A stretch of 64,000 nucleotides of DNA from Larix kaempferi (Eukaryota; Streptophyta; Pinopsida; Pinales; Pinaceae): positions 1,054,001-1,118,000 of the forward strand of contig BSBM01000442.1 in assembly GCA_027924585.1 (NCBI GenBank). Direction: 5' to 3'. Below are positions 1 to 11,339 of this stretch, piece after piece; the first letter of the stretch is position 1, and each line of letters opens with the position of its first letter. The position numbers and the translations under genes are program-made. Under the pieces are notes generated by a model. That model was not told where the DNA came from. It did not search any database and worked only from the letters and a program-made list of their open reading frames with translations.

Positions 1-933
1 TCCAAGGTAGTTCCCAATCGCTGCAAACCGTGTTTCATTCCATAGGTGCATGGGAAACCCAGGAAGCTTCACCCATAGCGGTTCTTTGTCAATTTTCTCC
101 TGTTTGGAATCGAAGAAAGGAGACCAACGTTTCAGGATAATAGGTACGCCCATCATTGACCAATGTCGGCGTAAGACTGCATCAACCTCCCCAATATTCG
201 ACAGGATGAAGGAGAACCATCCTTTCGTTAAAACTCGAACAATAGGTGCAGTAGCCATGATATCTTTCCACTGCTCGGCTGCCCATCGCTGGAGGGAACC
301 TTGTCCAAGTCTTTTACCATGGACATGTCCAACCACTGCAATTTTTGTGAAATCCTCAGCCTCCTCAATCGATACATCCACACCCAGCACAAGCTTATCC
401 TTCCTCTTCCGTTCCTTGACCTTTTTAGCAGTGTTTTTGTGTGATTCTGCCTTCGTAGGAATCCCTGCACGAGGAGCTAGCATGGATGCATCTCCACCAC
501 CAGTAGCTCCCGCGAAGTGTCCACTGGAAGAGGAACCCAATCCTCCCCTACCCTGTCCCCTGTCATCAGAATCACCAGATTCCACAGACCTAGCCAAATT
601 CCCAGCGGATGACAAACCGCCACCCTGGTCCTTCCTCCGTCTGCCACTACGAGTCAGTGTATCAATCCCCTCCACACATAAGGTATCCGAGCAGGTTGGG
701 AAGTTTGTGAAATTCCCCAATTGTGGTTGTAATTTCCGCCCTAAAAGGTCCACCAAGTCTGGCCGTTCATCCGATGGCCCAGGAAAGAACCCTGTCCCCC
801 TGCCAGTCAAGAGTGATCCCGTTGATGCCCTCGACCCAGAAGCCGCAGCAGTGATTGTTCCAAGATCGAAAATCCCTCTGGCACATTCTCCATCCGAGGT
901 GTAGTCCACCTCCTCCTCATAACTGCTCGCCAT
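1..933 (-). CDS. LINE ORF1 (DUF4283 gag-like protein), 3' part cut by window edge
   Basis: Reading the minus strand from the ATG at 931-933, 311 codons run to the left edge without a stop. The first ~180 residues are Gly/Ser-rich and low in complexity, followed by a basic stretch (KKVKERKRKDK). The last ~120 residues match the DUF4283 domain of plant L1-type LINE ORF1 proteins, including WVKLPGFPMHLWNE followed by an IGNYLG motif, which corresponds to the WVHLPNLPMHCWNE of the ORF1 at 57.5 kb. Such proteins bind the element RNA. The zinc knuckle expected further on lies outside the window. The frame is unbroken, so this copy may be young, or only this part is intact. It belongs to a different family from the LINE at 57 kb because the N-terminal regions do not resemble each other. 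Confidence 0.8.
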   Translation of the reverse strand, partial: MASSYEEEVDYTSDGECARGIFDLGTITAAASGSRASTGSLLTGRGTGFFPGPSDERPDLVDLLGRKLQPQLGNFTNFPTCSDTLCVEGIDTLTRSGRRRKDQGGGLSSAGNLARSVESGDSDDRGQGRGGLGSSSSGHFAGATGGGDASMLAPRAGIPTKAESHKNTAKKVKERKRKDKLVLGVDVSIEEAEDFTKIAVVGHVHGKRLGQGSLQRWAAEQWKDIMATAPIVRVLTKGWFSFILSNIGEVDAVLRRHWSMMGVPIILKRWSPFFDSKQEKIDKEPLWVKLPGFPMHLWNETRFAAIGNYLG

Positions 934-1262
934 ATCGCCCCAGATCAACAGGGCAGACAGAATAGAATCCCCAGAACCCTATCCCCAACCCAATCAGCAC
1001 CGAAATAGCCACGGCCTCAGCAAGGGTTCAAATCCATCTGCAATCCCCGTCAGTATTCCACCCAGCTCCAAATATCAGTCAAAGATCAGCAATGCCCGAA
1101 TTTGTATGCCCAGATCTCCAGAAAGAAACCCTGTAAGTCAAGCTGCACGTTCTCAACACTCATATCCTGTAAACTCGATCAGCTACCGTTCTAGGAGCTC
1201 GCCTTCTTCATCTGTCCAGGGTCTGGGCGATAATGAAGGAGATCGTCTGCATATGGCCTACG
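934..1262 (-). other. Probable 5' leader of the minus-strand LINE
   Basis: This stretch upstream of the ORF1 ATG is clearly richer in G+C than the DNA beyond about 1265 and has no long frame on the minus strand. It probably is the element's 5' untranslated region. No target-site duplication or exact 5' boundary could be fixed because the 3' end of the element is outside the window. Confidence 0.4.
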
Positions 1263-1284
1263 TAGTAGCTTGGCTCGTGATCAC

Positions 1285-1500
1285 TCACCACATCATGTGC
1301 CTCCACAATGGATAAAAGAAATCAGTATGAAGGTCGTCCAGCGTCCCTCCAACAGCGTTGCCAACGTACTCCTTCGGTTCGCATTCTTGGAGCCAATTTT
1401 CATCCTTCCTTTTAAAGTATTCAATTCCTGTGGAAACATACTTAATAAAGTGATCTCTTGCATTCCAACTCCATGCGAGACAAAGGATTAGTAAAAGCAT
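1285..1500 (-). other. Unrecognised exon-like ORF, 71 codons
   Basis: A short minus-strand frame whose product has a protein-like composition (for example EYFKRKDENWLQECEPKEYV followed by a Gly-rich turn and an aromatic, Trp-containing end). I do not recognise the family. It lies immediately upstream of the LINE leader on the same strand, so it could be the edge of a host exon into which the LINE inserted, or a chance frame. No clear splice sites were established. Confidence 0.2.
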
Positions 1501-3943
1501 TATTCACTAAACGAACATAGATCTTAAATCCTGAAAACGCATTCACATAAACCTTTATACATCTGATAAAATATATTACGAAAACATTCTGAAATTGCTC
1601 AATATCCCCATGAAATATCAATATACATTATGCATTAATAATCAAATAACATTTCAAATTAAAAAAAAAGTTCAGGGTCAAACCCTAGTTTTTAACTATA
1701 AACTGTATCAAGGGTCGAACCTTGTACACATCAATATTTAACAAATATCATACAGTTGTAAAAATGTAAGTACAAACTTAATTATCGATGCCATAAAGAA
1801 ATACGGTTATCATAATTATCAACCAACAAAGTTATTACAATCTCGGAATAAGGGTTCGAGACCTGCAAGGGCTCACCCTGAGTTCGTTGAAATATTACGA
1901 ACCGGGTTTACACAACCCCAAGTTTTTACCAACCAAAATTTATACAGTCGGCATCCATTGGAATAAAAACTATAAACAGTAAGAAGCTTATCCTACTCAT
2001 AATACAGTCGAAACATTGAAGTGATGCATGTCGTATCAAGCACTGAGTTCAATGACATCCATGGGATGCATCGTTACCATCCTTCTCAAACCAGTATCAA
2101 AAGATTAAAATCATTTAAAGGTCTAGGGTTCGAGTCTCAAGAGAGAGCTCGCCTGGATTTAAATATTTATACCATATAAAATTATAAAGACCGAATCTAA
2201 ATATGTAACAGGGTTTAGGGTTTAACCCTGTAGAAGTCAAACATTTTATAATCGAGGAACATTACAAGCATTGCATATTATTAACAAAGCTACAAACTAG
2301 GGCTTGTCCCCAAAACCAAATACGTTGACCCAAACACATTTTATAAACAGTAAAGGAAGCCGAGAGCAACATTGTAACTTTCAAAACAAGTATCGAAATC
2401 GGTAACTATTCCTTCCACAAAACGAATACATTGAAGTGAGCATTGCTCAGGGTTTTCCAACATGGTACCCAAAAAAAACAAATCTCCTTTAGAAATAGTT
2501 GGTCGTAACCCTAACACTGACATTTAGCCAGAAGACAGTACAGTATCAACGCTACCACAAGGAAGTGCTAAACAACCCTCTTCTATAATCAAACAAGCAA
2601 TAGTAAACCACCGCCTTAATAAATATTTGCTAACATAGGTGTCAATCCTGTGGATAGGCCTGAATCTTACCGTGGTTCCAAACCACTGGAGCTACCTTCT
2701 CTTTGTCCAAGCTATCGCCGAAGACCCAAGTAGAAACCAGAAGTTGATATAAACCCTGTCAAGCAAGAGCAACGAGTGGTTAAAAGATGCACAACAACAA
2801 ATAAATATTTGTACATGAATGCATTACAAATATCCATTTAAAATGTAAAGGTTGCAGGACGTTACCTTCTCGAACTCGGCTGAGAGCTTCTCAGAAGTAT
2901 ACATGCTGAAAGCCAAGTGACGAGAACCATAACCTTAACAACTGAATACCACGAAAACAGTAATGGTAATCACCTCTACAACCGAGTTTAAAACTGAGAC
3001 TGCGTTCCAAATGGCTCATAGCCATGGCAGCCGAGAGAACATGGCTCTCCAGCCCTCTGAAAAACACAATGTCAATGCCAAAGACCAAAAACCCTTAACG
3101 CATGGATCGGGTCTCCCTATACGTGGAGCTCACTCCCAAGCCAATCACGTGGGTTCATTAAATGCATGAACTGTCAACCACCTTTGTTTAAATCTAAAAC
3201 CCCATTGCTATAGTTTGCGCCAACATTTTTCATGGTAGGTTAATACCATGGCCTTTGAACTATTTTTATATAGTTTGGGTCACAACATTAATACCATAAA
3301 GCGTTGTCTAGGAACCTCGAACCTTATGGTAAAGAGTTTCCCTAGTAATGCATGAAAAATGTCATTAGACTTGCATATAAATGCCTATCACCTTTAGGTT
3401 TGGGTTAGGAATCTCCATACCCTTAGTCAATATTTGAGTAAGCCTCATAATTATAATCGAACCAGTATGAAGTAAAGAAGTAGTTTATCACCATAACAAT
3501 CTCGATCATAATATTAATACATTCTCTATGGTTGCGTTTTCTCACCTGTAATTTGGTCAAAGTGGCCGAATGCATTAGCGTAAAGCTAAGTAAGCTTCGG
3601 GGCGTCACAAGGAACCCTTTGAACAAGAAATACAAGTTCAATATTAACACTATAGATATAACTACAATATCATATTACGACACAAGGGATAACAAATTAT
3701 TATCAAACATCGCAATAAGCATTAAATCATCATATTAAAGACTGCCAAAAGAAGGTTGTATTTAGTGCTTAAGACATATTAAATTAGACGATCATTTTGT
3801 AATTTAGTGTCGTCATCACGAATTATAATTAAACAGTTAACAAGGAGATTAACATTCCAAAATTATGCTTTCTGCACAAGAAATTGTAGTATTTATACTA
3901 CACAGAAAATTTTAATTTTTTATGAATTTTTGGAGGTGTTACA
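1501..3943 (-). mobile_element. Possible LTR fragment(s), Ty3/gypsy-like, minus orientation
   Basis: No gene is visible here. Read on the minus strand, a sequence beginning TGTAACACCTCC starts at 3943, and a second, TGTGACGCCCCGAAG, starts at 3609. Both resemble the 5' ends of plant chromovirus (Tekay/Del-type) LTRs. A TATA-like TATAAATA lies at 3890-3897 on the minus strand, about 50 bases inside the first terminus. No partner LTR, primer-binding site or matching target duplication was found, so the left limit is uncertain. The part at 1670-2235 holds five variants of a GGGTYNRANCC motif. Confidence 0.3.
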
Positions 3944-5570
3944 AATAATCATTTGTTACATGTGATATACTTTTCCCAATAAATGGCATATTCCTCTTGA
4001 TACACAGTTTTTATCTCATAAAAAACCTGTTTTCACATCCATCCATATCATCTCTTATCATTCCATATCACTATCAATTCCACTATCACATGATTCCATA
4101 GGTTTTCCAAGTACGGTATCTTCTCTGTACATCAATGGCTCTTCTTAGTCTCTGTCCAATGGAGTCTCAGATTTGATAAGCTCCTTGCAAGATTGGAGTT
4201 AAATTTTGGGGTCCTTGACAACAACAACCCGTTTTGACCCTCCACAATAGCTTCAAGCACATGCTTCTTAGGTTGCAATGCACAACAACTACTCACCCTG
4301 CGCTTCAATATCAAATTTCCATATTCAAAATCAAAGTTCCATATTTTATTTTCCCTTTACTCAACAACTTATCAGGAAACAATTTGAAGATGCTCAGTTT
4401 ATGAGTTTATCCAAATCCCGCACAACAACAAGATTCTTCTTACTGCTTTTACATTGATGTATGACATGCCCTCTAACAAGTAAACTTATCATTTACAAGT
4501 GTCTCAAACATGTGAATTTAATCTTCCTATCCTTACAAGTGTCTGGCCATGGAGAAAATCGTTGCCTTCAAGATACATTTTCGTTATTTTGATGGAAGTT
4601 TCAGCTCTGTATGTATTTTCCAAATACGTACTTTTAATCACACATCATATTGCAGGTAATAAAACGTGTTATATCATAAAGACCAATGCAGGTTCAAATA
4701 TAGAGATGGATGCCGTGTGTAAGCGAGAAATTTCCACATTGATGAGAATGTGGCCATCATGGAGTCATTTATTAGCTACCAATTTGCAAAATATTGAAAG
4801 TAATGTGCAGCTGAAAGGCTGGACAAGATCCTGCCAGTTTGCGCAATGTATGAAATGCGAACTAAGTTAAAAATTTGATATTATGTTTAACATTTTAATG
4901 AAAGTTCATTGTTTTCTCATTTACAACAAGAGTTGAATTTCTTAAATATTGTTGTTTAAATATGATGAAATTTAATGTTTTTAAATTTTGTTGTTGTTTA
5001 AATATGATGAAATTTAATGTTTTTAATTGTTTTTTGTTTTTTAAATTGAAAATATAGTTGATGAGTTATTGAAGTTGTAAAAAATAGTTTTTTAAACTAT
5101 ATGACCATGCTTTTTCTTGGATATTAATAGTTTTATTTTTTTTAAAATTTTTAATGTATTTTTGAATAATTAAAAAAAATTAAGAATATATGTAATTTTT
5201 GATATTTGATTGAAAATGGAAATTCTAAATTTTGATATTTTTATTGAAAATAAAATTCAAAATTGATTTTTAAAAAAAATCATAACTTTATATTATGATA
5301 TATAAATAAGTTATATTCTAAATGGTCAAAGCTGTATGGATAATCCACATAGCTAGATCTTAACCAAAACTTGGAAATTTTGACATTTTTATTGAAAATC
5401 AAATTTAAATTGATTATTTAAATAAGATTTTTATTAATTTTAATTTACTAATGAAATTACACCTCTCCATAATACCTATATCTTCTTGATTCACCTATAA
5501 TATGACGTTCTTTTATTACACCCCGAGATGCAATTACTAGTTCTATTATTATAAATTATAGGAATAAGCT
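3944..5570. other. AT-rich intergenic DNA
   Basis: Nothing is recognisable. A 123-codon plus-strand frame at 4499-4870 has no family resemblance that I can name and no supporting splice or promoter context. From about 4870 to 5500 the sequence is very A+T-rich with long runs of A and T. Confidence 0.5.
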
Positions 5571-5638
5571 ACGGGTTCGATGATTTGGCCCAGAAGCCGG
5601 TCGTCGTCGCTCCTTTCCGGCCAAATCATCGAATCCGT
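5571..5638. repeat. Inverted repeat (20-bp arms, 28-base loop)
   Basis: The left arm at 5571-5590 (ACGGGTTCGATGATTTGGCC) pairs with 5619-5638 with one mismatch. The inner 14 bases are a perfect match. The loop is G+C-rich. It sits upstream of the RING-type pseudogene at 6.0 kb. Confidence 0.75.
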
Positions 5639-5987
5639 CCGATCACCAGAATCCGCCAAATACCTCCTCGGGATGACGATGGCGATAACCAGAAATGAGG
5701 GATCCACCGCGAAAGGGTCGAGAACAACTCACCGAAAGCATTCAATGCATGGATGCTTCACGTAATCTTCGGAGTTTTCTTGCATGCATCCCACCCTTGC
5801 TCGAGCTAGAATACTCTGTTTTTCATTCGATACCCTGCCGCACGAATAAAGACTACAAAAAATTGCACTGCCCAGTCGGACCAAAGCTGTTCTCGCATTG
5901 ATTCTCGAGCTAGAAGCCACTTCGACTGTTCTCGCGGTGACCACTTGGATCGATTCTATTCTTGCTCTCGCTGGCATTGCGGGATAG

Positions 5988-8460
5988 CGAAACCATAAGA
6001 GGGTGGTTGTGAAATTGAATCACCCTACGCTTCTTCCATCACTGATCACACAAAAACGATCAGCCAACCAGGTATGTGTGCCCAAAATGCCGAAATCCGA
6101 ACATGTTACTGTGTTACCCATGGTTATGTTGTCAGAGAAACCTAGAGAGGTGCATGATTTTGTCCTGCAACACATTTTGGGAGACAACAGTTCTGGTCGG
6201 ATTCTTTCTTATTCGATTGAGAACTGTATCATCACCAGAATCAGCCGAGATGGCAATGCAGTCCATGGATGTTATAAGGGTTTGACTAGACTGTGGGAAG
6301 ATATGGGAGACTGTGGGAAGATATGGGAGACTATGGGAGTGCACATACGCTTTTAGTTGATACTTCAAATGTGGCCAGGCTTAGAAATCAAGATGGAAAT
6401 ATCATTTTCCCCATTCCCTACCAATATCATGTGCAGGCTTCTCAATGGAAGCTAGAGACCTATCCCTTTCCTTATCTGGAATGTTTGGAATCGGTGCAAG
6501 GTATTCTTGAATTTATTAAGAATTTCCTGTTTCGCCCGGAGAAGGGACACACTTGGGAACTGCCCCAATTTGATGAAGGTAGGGTGATTACTTTGTTTGC
6601 AATCCCATGTCCACCACATCGTTGTGGAATTGTAAAGAATTGGAATATGTTTCCGAGCATTGTAACCGAAAGTTCTAATTCTCGGTGGCATCTGTTTAAT
6701 ACTCAGTGCTTTGGAATGAATAATATTGGCCAACAATTTCCTATCACAAGAACTAGCATCTCATTTTCACAGTCAGAGTCAGTTCAACCTGCTGCTAACT
6801 TTGGAATTTTTGAAATGTATCATGGAATCTCATCAGGAGTGTTCTTAGGTTTCAATGATCATATACAGAGTTACAACAACATTATTTATATGAGGGAACT
6901 GATTAAATAGAGTGATGACATGAAATATATGAGGGAACTGAATAGGGGGAAGGTTGATTTACATAACATGGTTTGTGAGAAGGAAAAATTGGAAAAGAAG
7001 CTACAAGAAAAGGAGCACCATCTACAAAAAGTGGTAGATGCCTTGGAAAAAGTAAATGAACTAAAGAGAAAACCAGAGGAGAAAAACACTGACTTAACGA
7101 AAGCATTTGTAGAAAGGGGTATGGCTTTGAAATAGGTGAAACTGGAGAAGAACTTGGGAATGAAACAGAGAGAGAACATTATTTTTTCTTTGTAGGGAAC
7201 TGTCCAAGCTCTGTAAGAAAAATTAGGAAGCTTTGAGAAGAAACATAGGGAGCTTCAAATATTTGTCAAGAGGGAACTTGAGAAAGAAACAACTCAAATT
7301 CGTTCCACTTTGACAAATTTTCCTGAACTGAAACAAGAATATCCTGTTGTTGGAGCACAAAAGATAAATAAAGAGTCAAGGCAGCAATGGAAAGTAAAAC
7401 ATCAGTTAAAACCTGATCAGTTTATGTTGGTAATTAGTCCAGATGTTCAACAGTCGACATTGGAACCTTATCAAGAAATCAGTAACAAGGTCACAGGTAT
7501 GAGTGGAGATGAGAGCACAAGTGATAGAACTCATCTACTTCTTACAAGTGATACTGAGGCTCTGCATTGTTCTATTTGTATGGAGCAGTGGACAACTGAA
7601 GGGGATCACCGTATATGGTAAGTGCAATAATGCCATTCAGAAAGGCGATTCTATTTTTTTGTTGTGTCAAAACTATTAGCAATGTTTTCTCTGACATTCC
7701 AAAGACTTTAACTCTATTTTCTATCAGTAAAATAATTATACAACATAAAATCTTGATGATGGGTGAAAATAAGACTCTTTGCAAAAGCAAGCCTCATGTT
7801 TTCTGTACACACAACCTATTGTGGTGAAGTCACGATAGAGTTAATAAAAAAATCTCAGTATGACAATAGTTGCAACAAATAATCATGTTAGACTAAATCT
7901 TTGCATAAAAGTCTTCAGGGAAGGACTTCGCTGTTAATATTGTTTTCCATGATTGGTTGTCCCAATTCTCTCTTTCCTTAGTTGTTTCTTCCAGAGAGTT
8001 TATGGTCCAACTTTAGTACTTGTAATCTTCTGTTTGTTTGTTGTTCTTGTCTTGTTATCAGAAATCAGATAAATCATCTTTCTTACAGCAAAATGTTTTC
8101 TTCAATTTATAAAAAATCTAAAATGTCCAAAGAATGACATTTGAAATATGGAAATGCAGCTCCCTTGCATGTGGACAAATGTTTGGCATGTCTTGTATTA
8201 GAAAATGGATTCAGGTTCAGCTCATGAAAACAACATTGGCAAGGTAAGAATATTCAAGTTCTCAGTTTTTGATTTACATGGTGGGGTGTTAAATGAACTG
8301 GTAAGATTATAAAGTTCTTGAAAAAGATTAATTAAGTTTCTATTGTTTTTGCTGCAATCAAATCTCGGAGATCATAATTTTCTATCTCTGTAAACGTGTA
8401 GTGTCCACAATGCAATAACAAGGCTGAGTTGGGTGACATCAGAATTCTTTATGTCCCAGT
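5988..8460 (+). pseudogene. Decayed gene with C-terminal RFWD3-type RING domain
   Basis: RFWD3 is a RING E3 ubiquitin ligase that acts in DNA-damage responses. Exon 1 carries LHCSICMEQWTTEGDHRI and ends at a good donor (intron from 7618, GTAAGT). Exon 2 (8160-8243, acceptor GCAG, donor GTAAGA) encodes SLACGQMFGMSCIRKWIQ. Exon 3, from 8402, starts CPQCNNKAELGDIRILY and stops soon after. This intron-split RING and its spacing match plant RFWD3 proteins. The usual zinc-ligand His of CGH is Gln, and exon 2 is out of phase by one base near its end. Upstream, a long frame with a Lys/Glu-rich coiled coil (~6920-7300) has in-frame stops at 6908, 7133, 7193 and 7214, and a 20-bp duplication at 6291 shifts the frame. 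The part at 6003-6907 belongs to no family I recognise. No WD40 repeats follow. It is almost certainly non-functional. Confidence 0.75.
6291..6338 (+). repeat. 20-bp tandem duplication that shifts the reading frame
   Basis: CTGTGGGAAGATATGGGAGA occurs at 6291-6310 and again at 6311-6330, followed by a partial third copy. The frame open from 5988 and the one open to 6907 differ by exactly the offset that one 20-bp unit causes, so a single duplication explains the break. Confidence 0.85.
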
Positions 8461-8961
8461 TATAGCTGTCACTTGTCAACAATAGTGACAGATCATTCAT
8501 CTTTGTTGTAATACCTACAAATTCCTATCATCAGAAATCAACTGAAGAGAATATTTCTATCATCAGAAGTCAACTGAAGAGAATTTTTTGGAAGGCATTA
8601 AAAGGTTACTTCCTCCCCTGTTTTTGTAAATATTTGTATGGAAAAAGGTGATGGTTCTGATAGAAAGGAAAACTTGCAAGATTACGAGGCTCTTTTAATT
8701 TCTGTAACACACCTTAAAGCTCTTTTAATTTCTGTCACACAACTGAACATGTTACTGTGTTACTTTCCCATGCTTGCTCATGGTTGCAATCATGCTTCTT
8801 TTAGACACACAATTTTCCTCTTTGTTCTTCTACCTATTGAGACTAGATGGATCCTCTTATACATGACTCTCTGACAAGGCTTAACCCTCTAGTTCGTTAG
8901 ATACCACTTAGTGAAAAGGCCATGCCCTACCAGCTTGCATAATAACAATATACTAACCTCT
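8461..8961 (+). other. Non-coding, two small tandem duplications
   Basis: A ~32-bp unit (CTATCATCAGAARTCAACTG core) is repeated at about 8523-8554 and 8555-8586. A ~29-bp unit (GCTCTTTTAATTTCTGT core) is repeated at about 8688-8745. A 78-codon frame at 8638-8874 spans the second repeat and has no recognisable family. Confidence 0.5.
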
Positions 8962-9289
8962 GGCTTTATAGATGCCTTTGCTCTTCTAGGTTCCTTTTAG
9001 GAAAGCTTTGTCACAACTTCTTTTGTTGTTGTGCTTTTGTCTACTGGTGCATTTGATGTTTCACTCCTCTTGATCTTGTCTTTTCATTCTTTTTTTTCTT
9101 GGGCCTTATTATTTCAGGGATGAGCCTCAGGCTAAAGTTTCTAACACTTCTCAATCAAATGCCTAGTGAACTTGCAACGATTGCTGAAATTTTTATCACT
9201 ACTTCTTTGGGCAACTTTGGCTTTCTCATGTTTTTATGTTATGTTCCCTTTGCAAATAGGCGTGGAAATAGGTGTGGTAAGAGTAACAA
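8962..9289 (+). repeat. Left copy of a ~325-bp inverted duplicate
   Basis: This segment, from GGCTTTATAGATGCC to GGTGTGGTAAGAGTAACAA, matches the reverse complement of 17222-17548 with only scattered single-base differences and small indels. Homology stops sharply at both ends. The pair faces inward around the MULE-like pseudogene, as long terminal inverted repeats would. I found no matching 9-bp target duplication, so a dispersed repeat or a copied gene fragment is equally possible. Confidence 0.8.
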
Positions 9290-9791
9290 TAAACCCCACT
9301 ATGCAGATCTGTGTACTTGCAGCTACTTGATAATGGTCAATACAGTTTTGGAGTGCTGGCCAGATTAAATGGCCCAATTTGTAATTTGAGAAAAGACTTG
9401 TCAAAGCACATTTTTAAGTTTTTGAAGGTTTAAATGGACCATTTCTGAAGGTCTAAGAGTCCATTCAATGCTTCCACCATTCAACCCATGTAATTTACAC
9501 TAGATAAATTAACTGAACCCTCGACCTAGCTGTGTGGAAGTATAGTCTTCTACTTTGATCTTAATATCATTTTTGGAGTAGAAATGAGACATAAAACATG
9601 TTGGTCATGGCAATTCTCTTCAGTTATATTTTAGTTTGAAATTCTGTTTGGAGAAATGGCGAGGAATTGAAGTGTAGAGTTTCTATCCGGTGCTTTGTTG
9701 TTTCATATTTTGTTTGTTGATATTTAACATCCAGTTTAGAGTTTCTTTGCCTCATGTTGGTTGACTATGTTGGTCTATTTTGTTTTTTTAA
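9290..9791. other. Intergenic, nothing recognised
   Basis: No convincing frame, repeat or RNA gene was seen between the inverted-repeat copy and the exon-like fragment at 9792. Confidence 0.4.
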
Positions 9792-9920
9792 GATGCATTC
9801 CCAAGCCTTGACATTGGCAGCTTTAACAGGAGCTACCATTGTTGAATACTATGAACATAGATCATGAGATAAGGAAAAGCGATATGAAAAACATCTTTAG
9901 CAGAAGGCATGTGACAGGTT
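9792..9920 (+). other. Exon-like fragment with two stops
   Basis: After a T-rich tract ending TTTTTTTAAG, the frame from the ATG at 9793 reads MHSQALTLAALTGATIVEYY, then EHRS, a TGA, DKEKRYEKHL, a TAG and QKACDRF. The composition is protein-like and the two stops look like single-base lesions. I do not recognise the family with certainty. It lies downstream of the RING pseudogene but shows none of the WD40 sequence expected there. Confidence 0.25.
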
Positions 9921-10127
9921 TACACATATTTTAGACTACACTGAAGTATACGTAGCACTGAAAATGTGCAGGCAACAAGTCATGTTCGAATATATACATT
10001 TGTACCTTCCAATACTGTGCTTAACGTGACTTTTGATGAATTCATAACTGAATCGAGGATGGATATTCTGTTTAAGCTTTCAGTAAAGCTTCACTAATGG
10101 TGCTCACAAGTATGCATTCCAAGAGTG
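9921..10127. other. Intergenic
   Basis: Nothing recognisable. Confidence 0.4.
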
Positions 10128-10990
10128 CACTACTTATTTGACAAAAAGAACACAAAAATCTTCCCATTTCTTAAAACCCAAAATTGTGTCTTTTTTTCTC
10201 TAATCACAAAATCAGATTTTCACATATTTCAAAGCTTCTCTTGTCTAGTGTTTAAATATCTATAAATAGACTATAATAAATATATTTTGGATTTACATAG
10301 AAACTTTATATATACTAAACCTAATAAACCAATGTATGTGGTCTAATGTAAATAAGTTGATTGTTGATAATATAATGTATATATATTGATTTGTGTATAA
10401 TATGCTTATAACTTAAAAAGCACTTGACTTTACCCATAGTTTCTCTTGAGTTTACTTAATTATCAAAAGGAGTGTAGCAAAATGCCCATATATATGGGTA
10501 CTACTTATTTGACAAAACAAAGGACACAAGAATCTTCGTTGATTTCTTGAATCCCCAAATTGTGTCCAGTGAATAGACATCTATATCCATAGAAACAAAA
10601 AAGAATTATATGTTTTCTCTAATCACAAAATTAGATTTTCACACATTTCAAATCTTCTCTTGTTTAGTGTTTAAATATCTTTGTATTTTGACTTTACATT
10701 GAAACTTTAAAGATTCTAAAACTTAATAAATCAATGTATATAGTCTAATGTATATATATTGATTTGTCATTAATATGCATGCCAGCCTACAACTTGAAAG
10801 CACTTGAGTTTACTCATAGTTTCTCTTGGAATACTTTCCTTCACACTTAATTAGGAAAATGAGTGTAGTAAAATGCCCATATATATGGGCACTAATTATT
10901 TGACAAAACAAAGGACATAAGACTCTTTCTTGATTTCTTAAAACTCAAAATTATGAATAGACATCTATATCCATAGAAACAAAAAAAACC
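10128..10990 (+). repeat. Tandem repeat of ~370-390 bp, two full copies and a partial third
   Basis: The phrase ACTACTTATTTGACAAAA recurs at about 10130, 10500 and 10890 (the last with one change). Each time it is followed by the same series of blocks: CTAATCACAAAATYAGATTT, CTTGTYTAGTGTTTAAATAT, ATTGATTTGT and AAAATGCCCATATATATGGG. The third copy breaks off near 10990. No coding frame. Confidence 0.8.
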
Positions 10991-11072
10991 TTCATGGCTT
11001 TGTTGATGGGCTTAATAGAGTCATTGCTCTTCTAATAATTTCTAAAGCCAGCTTATCATAGTTTTGAAGTCG

Positions 11073-11330
11073 TATAGTGTTGAGCTCTAGCATATGTTGC
11101 TAAAGTGGATGTTGCCTCCCATGTCTTCATCACTTGAGTTTCTATGTCATAACTTGTATAGTGTTGAGCTCTTGCATATGTTGCTAAAGTGGATGTTGCC
11201 TCCCATGTCTTCATCACTTGAGTTTCTATGTCATAACTTGAGTTTCTATTGGATGTTACCTCCACTTCTTTATATTGGTTGTTGCCTCCCATGTCTTCAT
11301 CATCGAGTTTCTATGTCATCACTTGAATTT
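11073..11330 (+). repeat. 84-bp tandem repeat, two copies plus degenerate remnants
   Basis: 11073-11156 and 11157-11240 are near-identical. Shorter pieces of the unit (GTTGCCTCCCATGTCTTCATC, GAGTTTCTATGTCAT) follow to about 11330. Because 84 is a multiple of three, the repeat produces apparent repetitive frames on both strands, which I regard as artefacts. Confidence 0.8.
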
Positions 11331-11339
11331 CTATGCTCT

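Noticed and set aside
50-904. 284-codon plus-strand frame
   Set aside because: It is antisense to the LINE ORF1 on the minus strand, whose product matches a known domain.
1850-2135. tRNA gene at the GGGTTCGAG motifs
   Set aside because: No A box, acceptor stem or cloverleaf could be formed around either B-box-like motif.
4499-4870. 123-codon hypothetical protein
   Set aside because: No domain, signal, splice or promoter support, and base composition explains the residue use.
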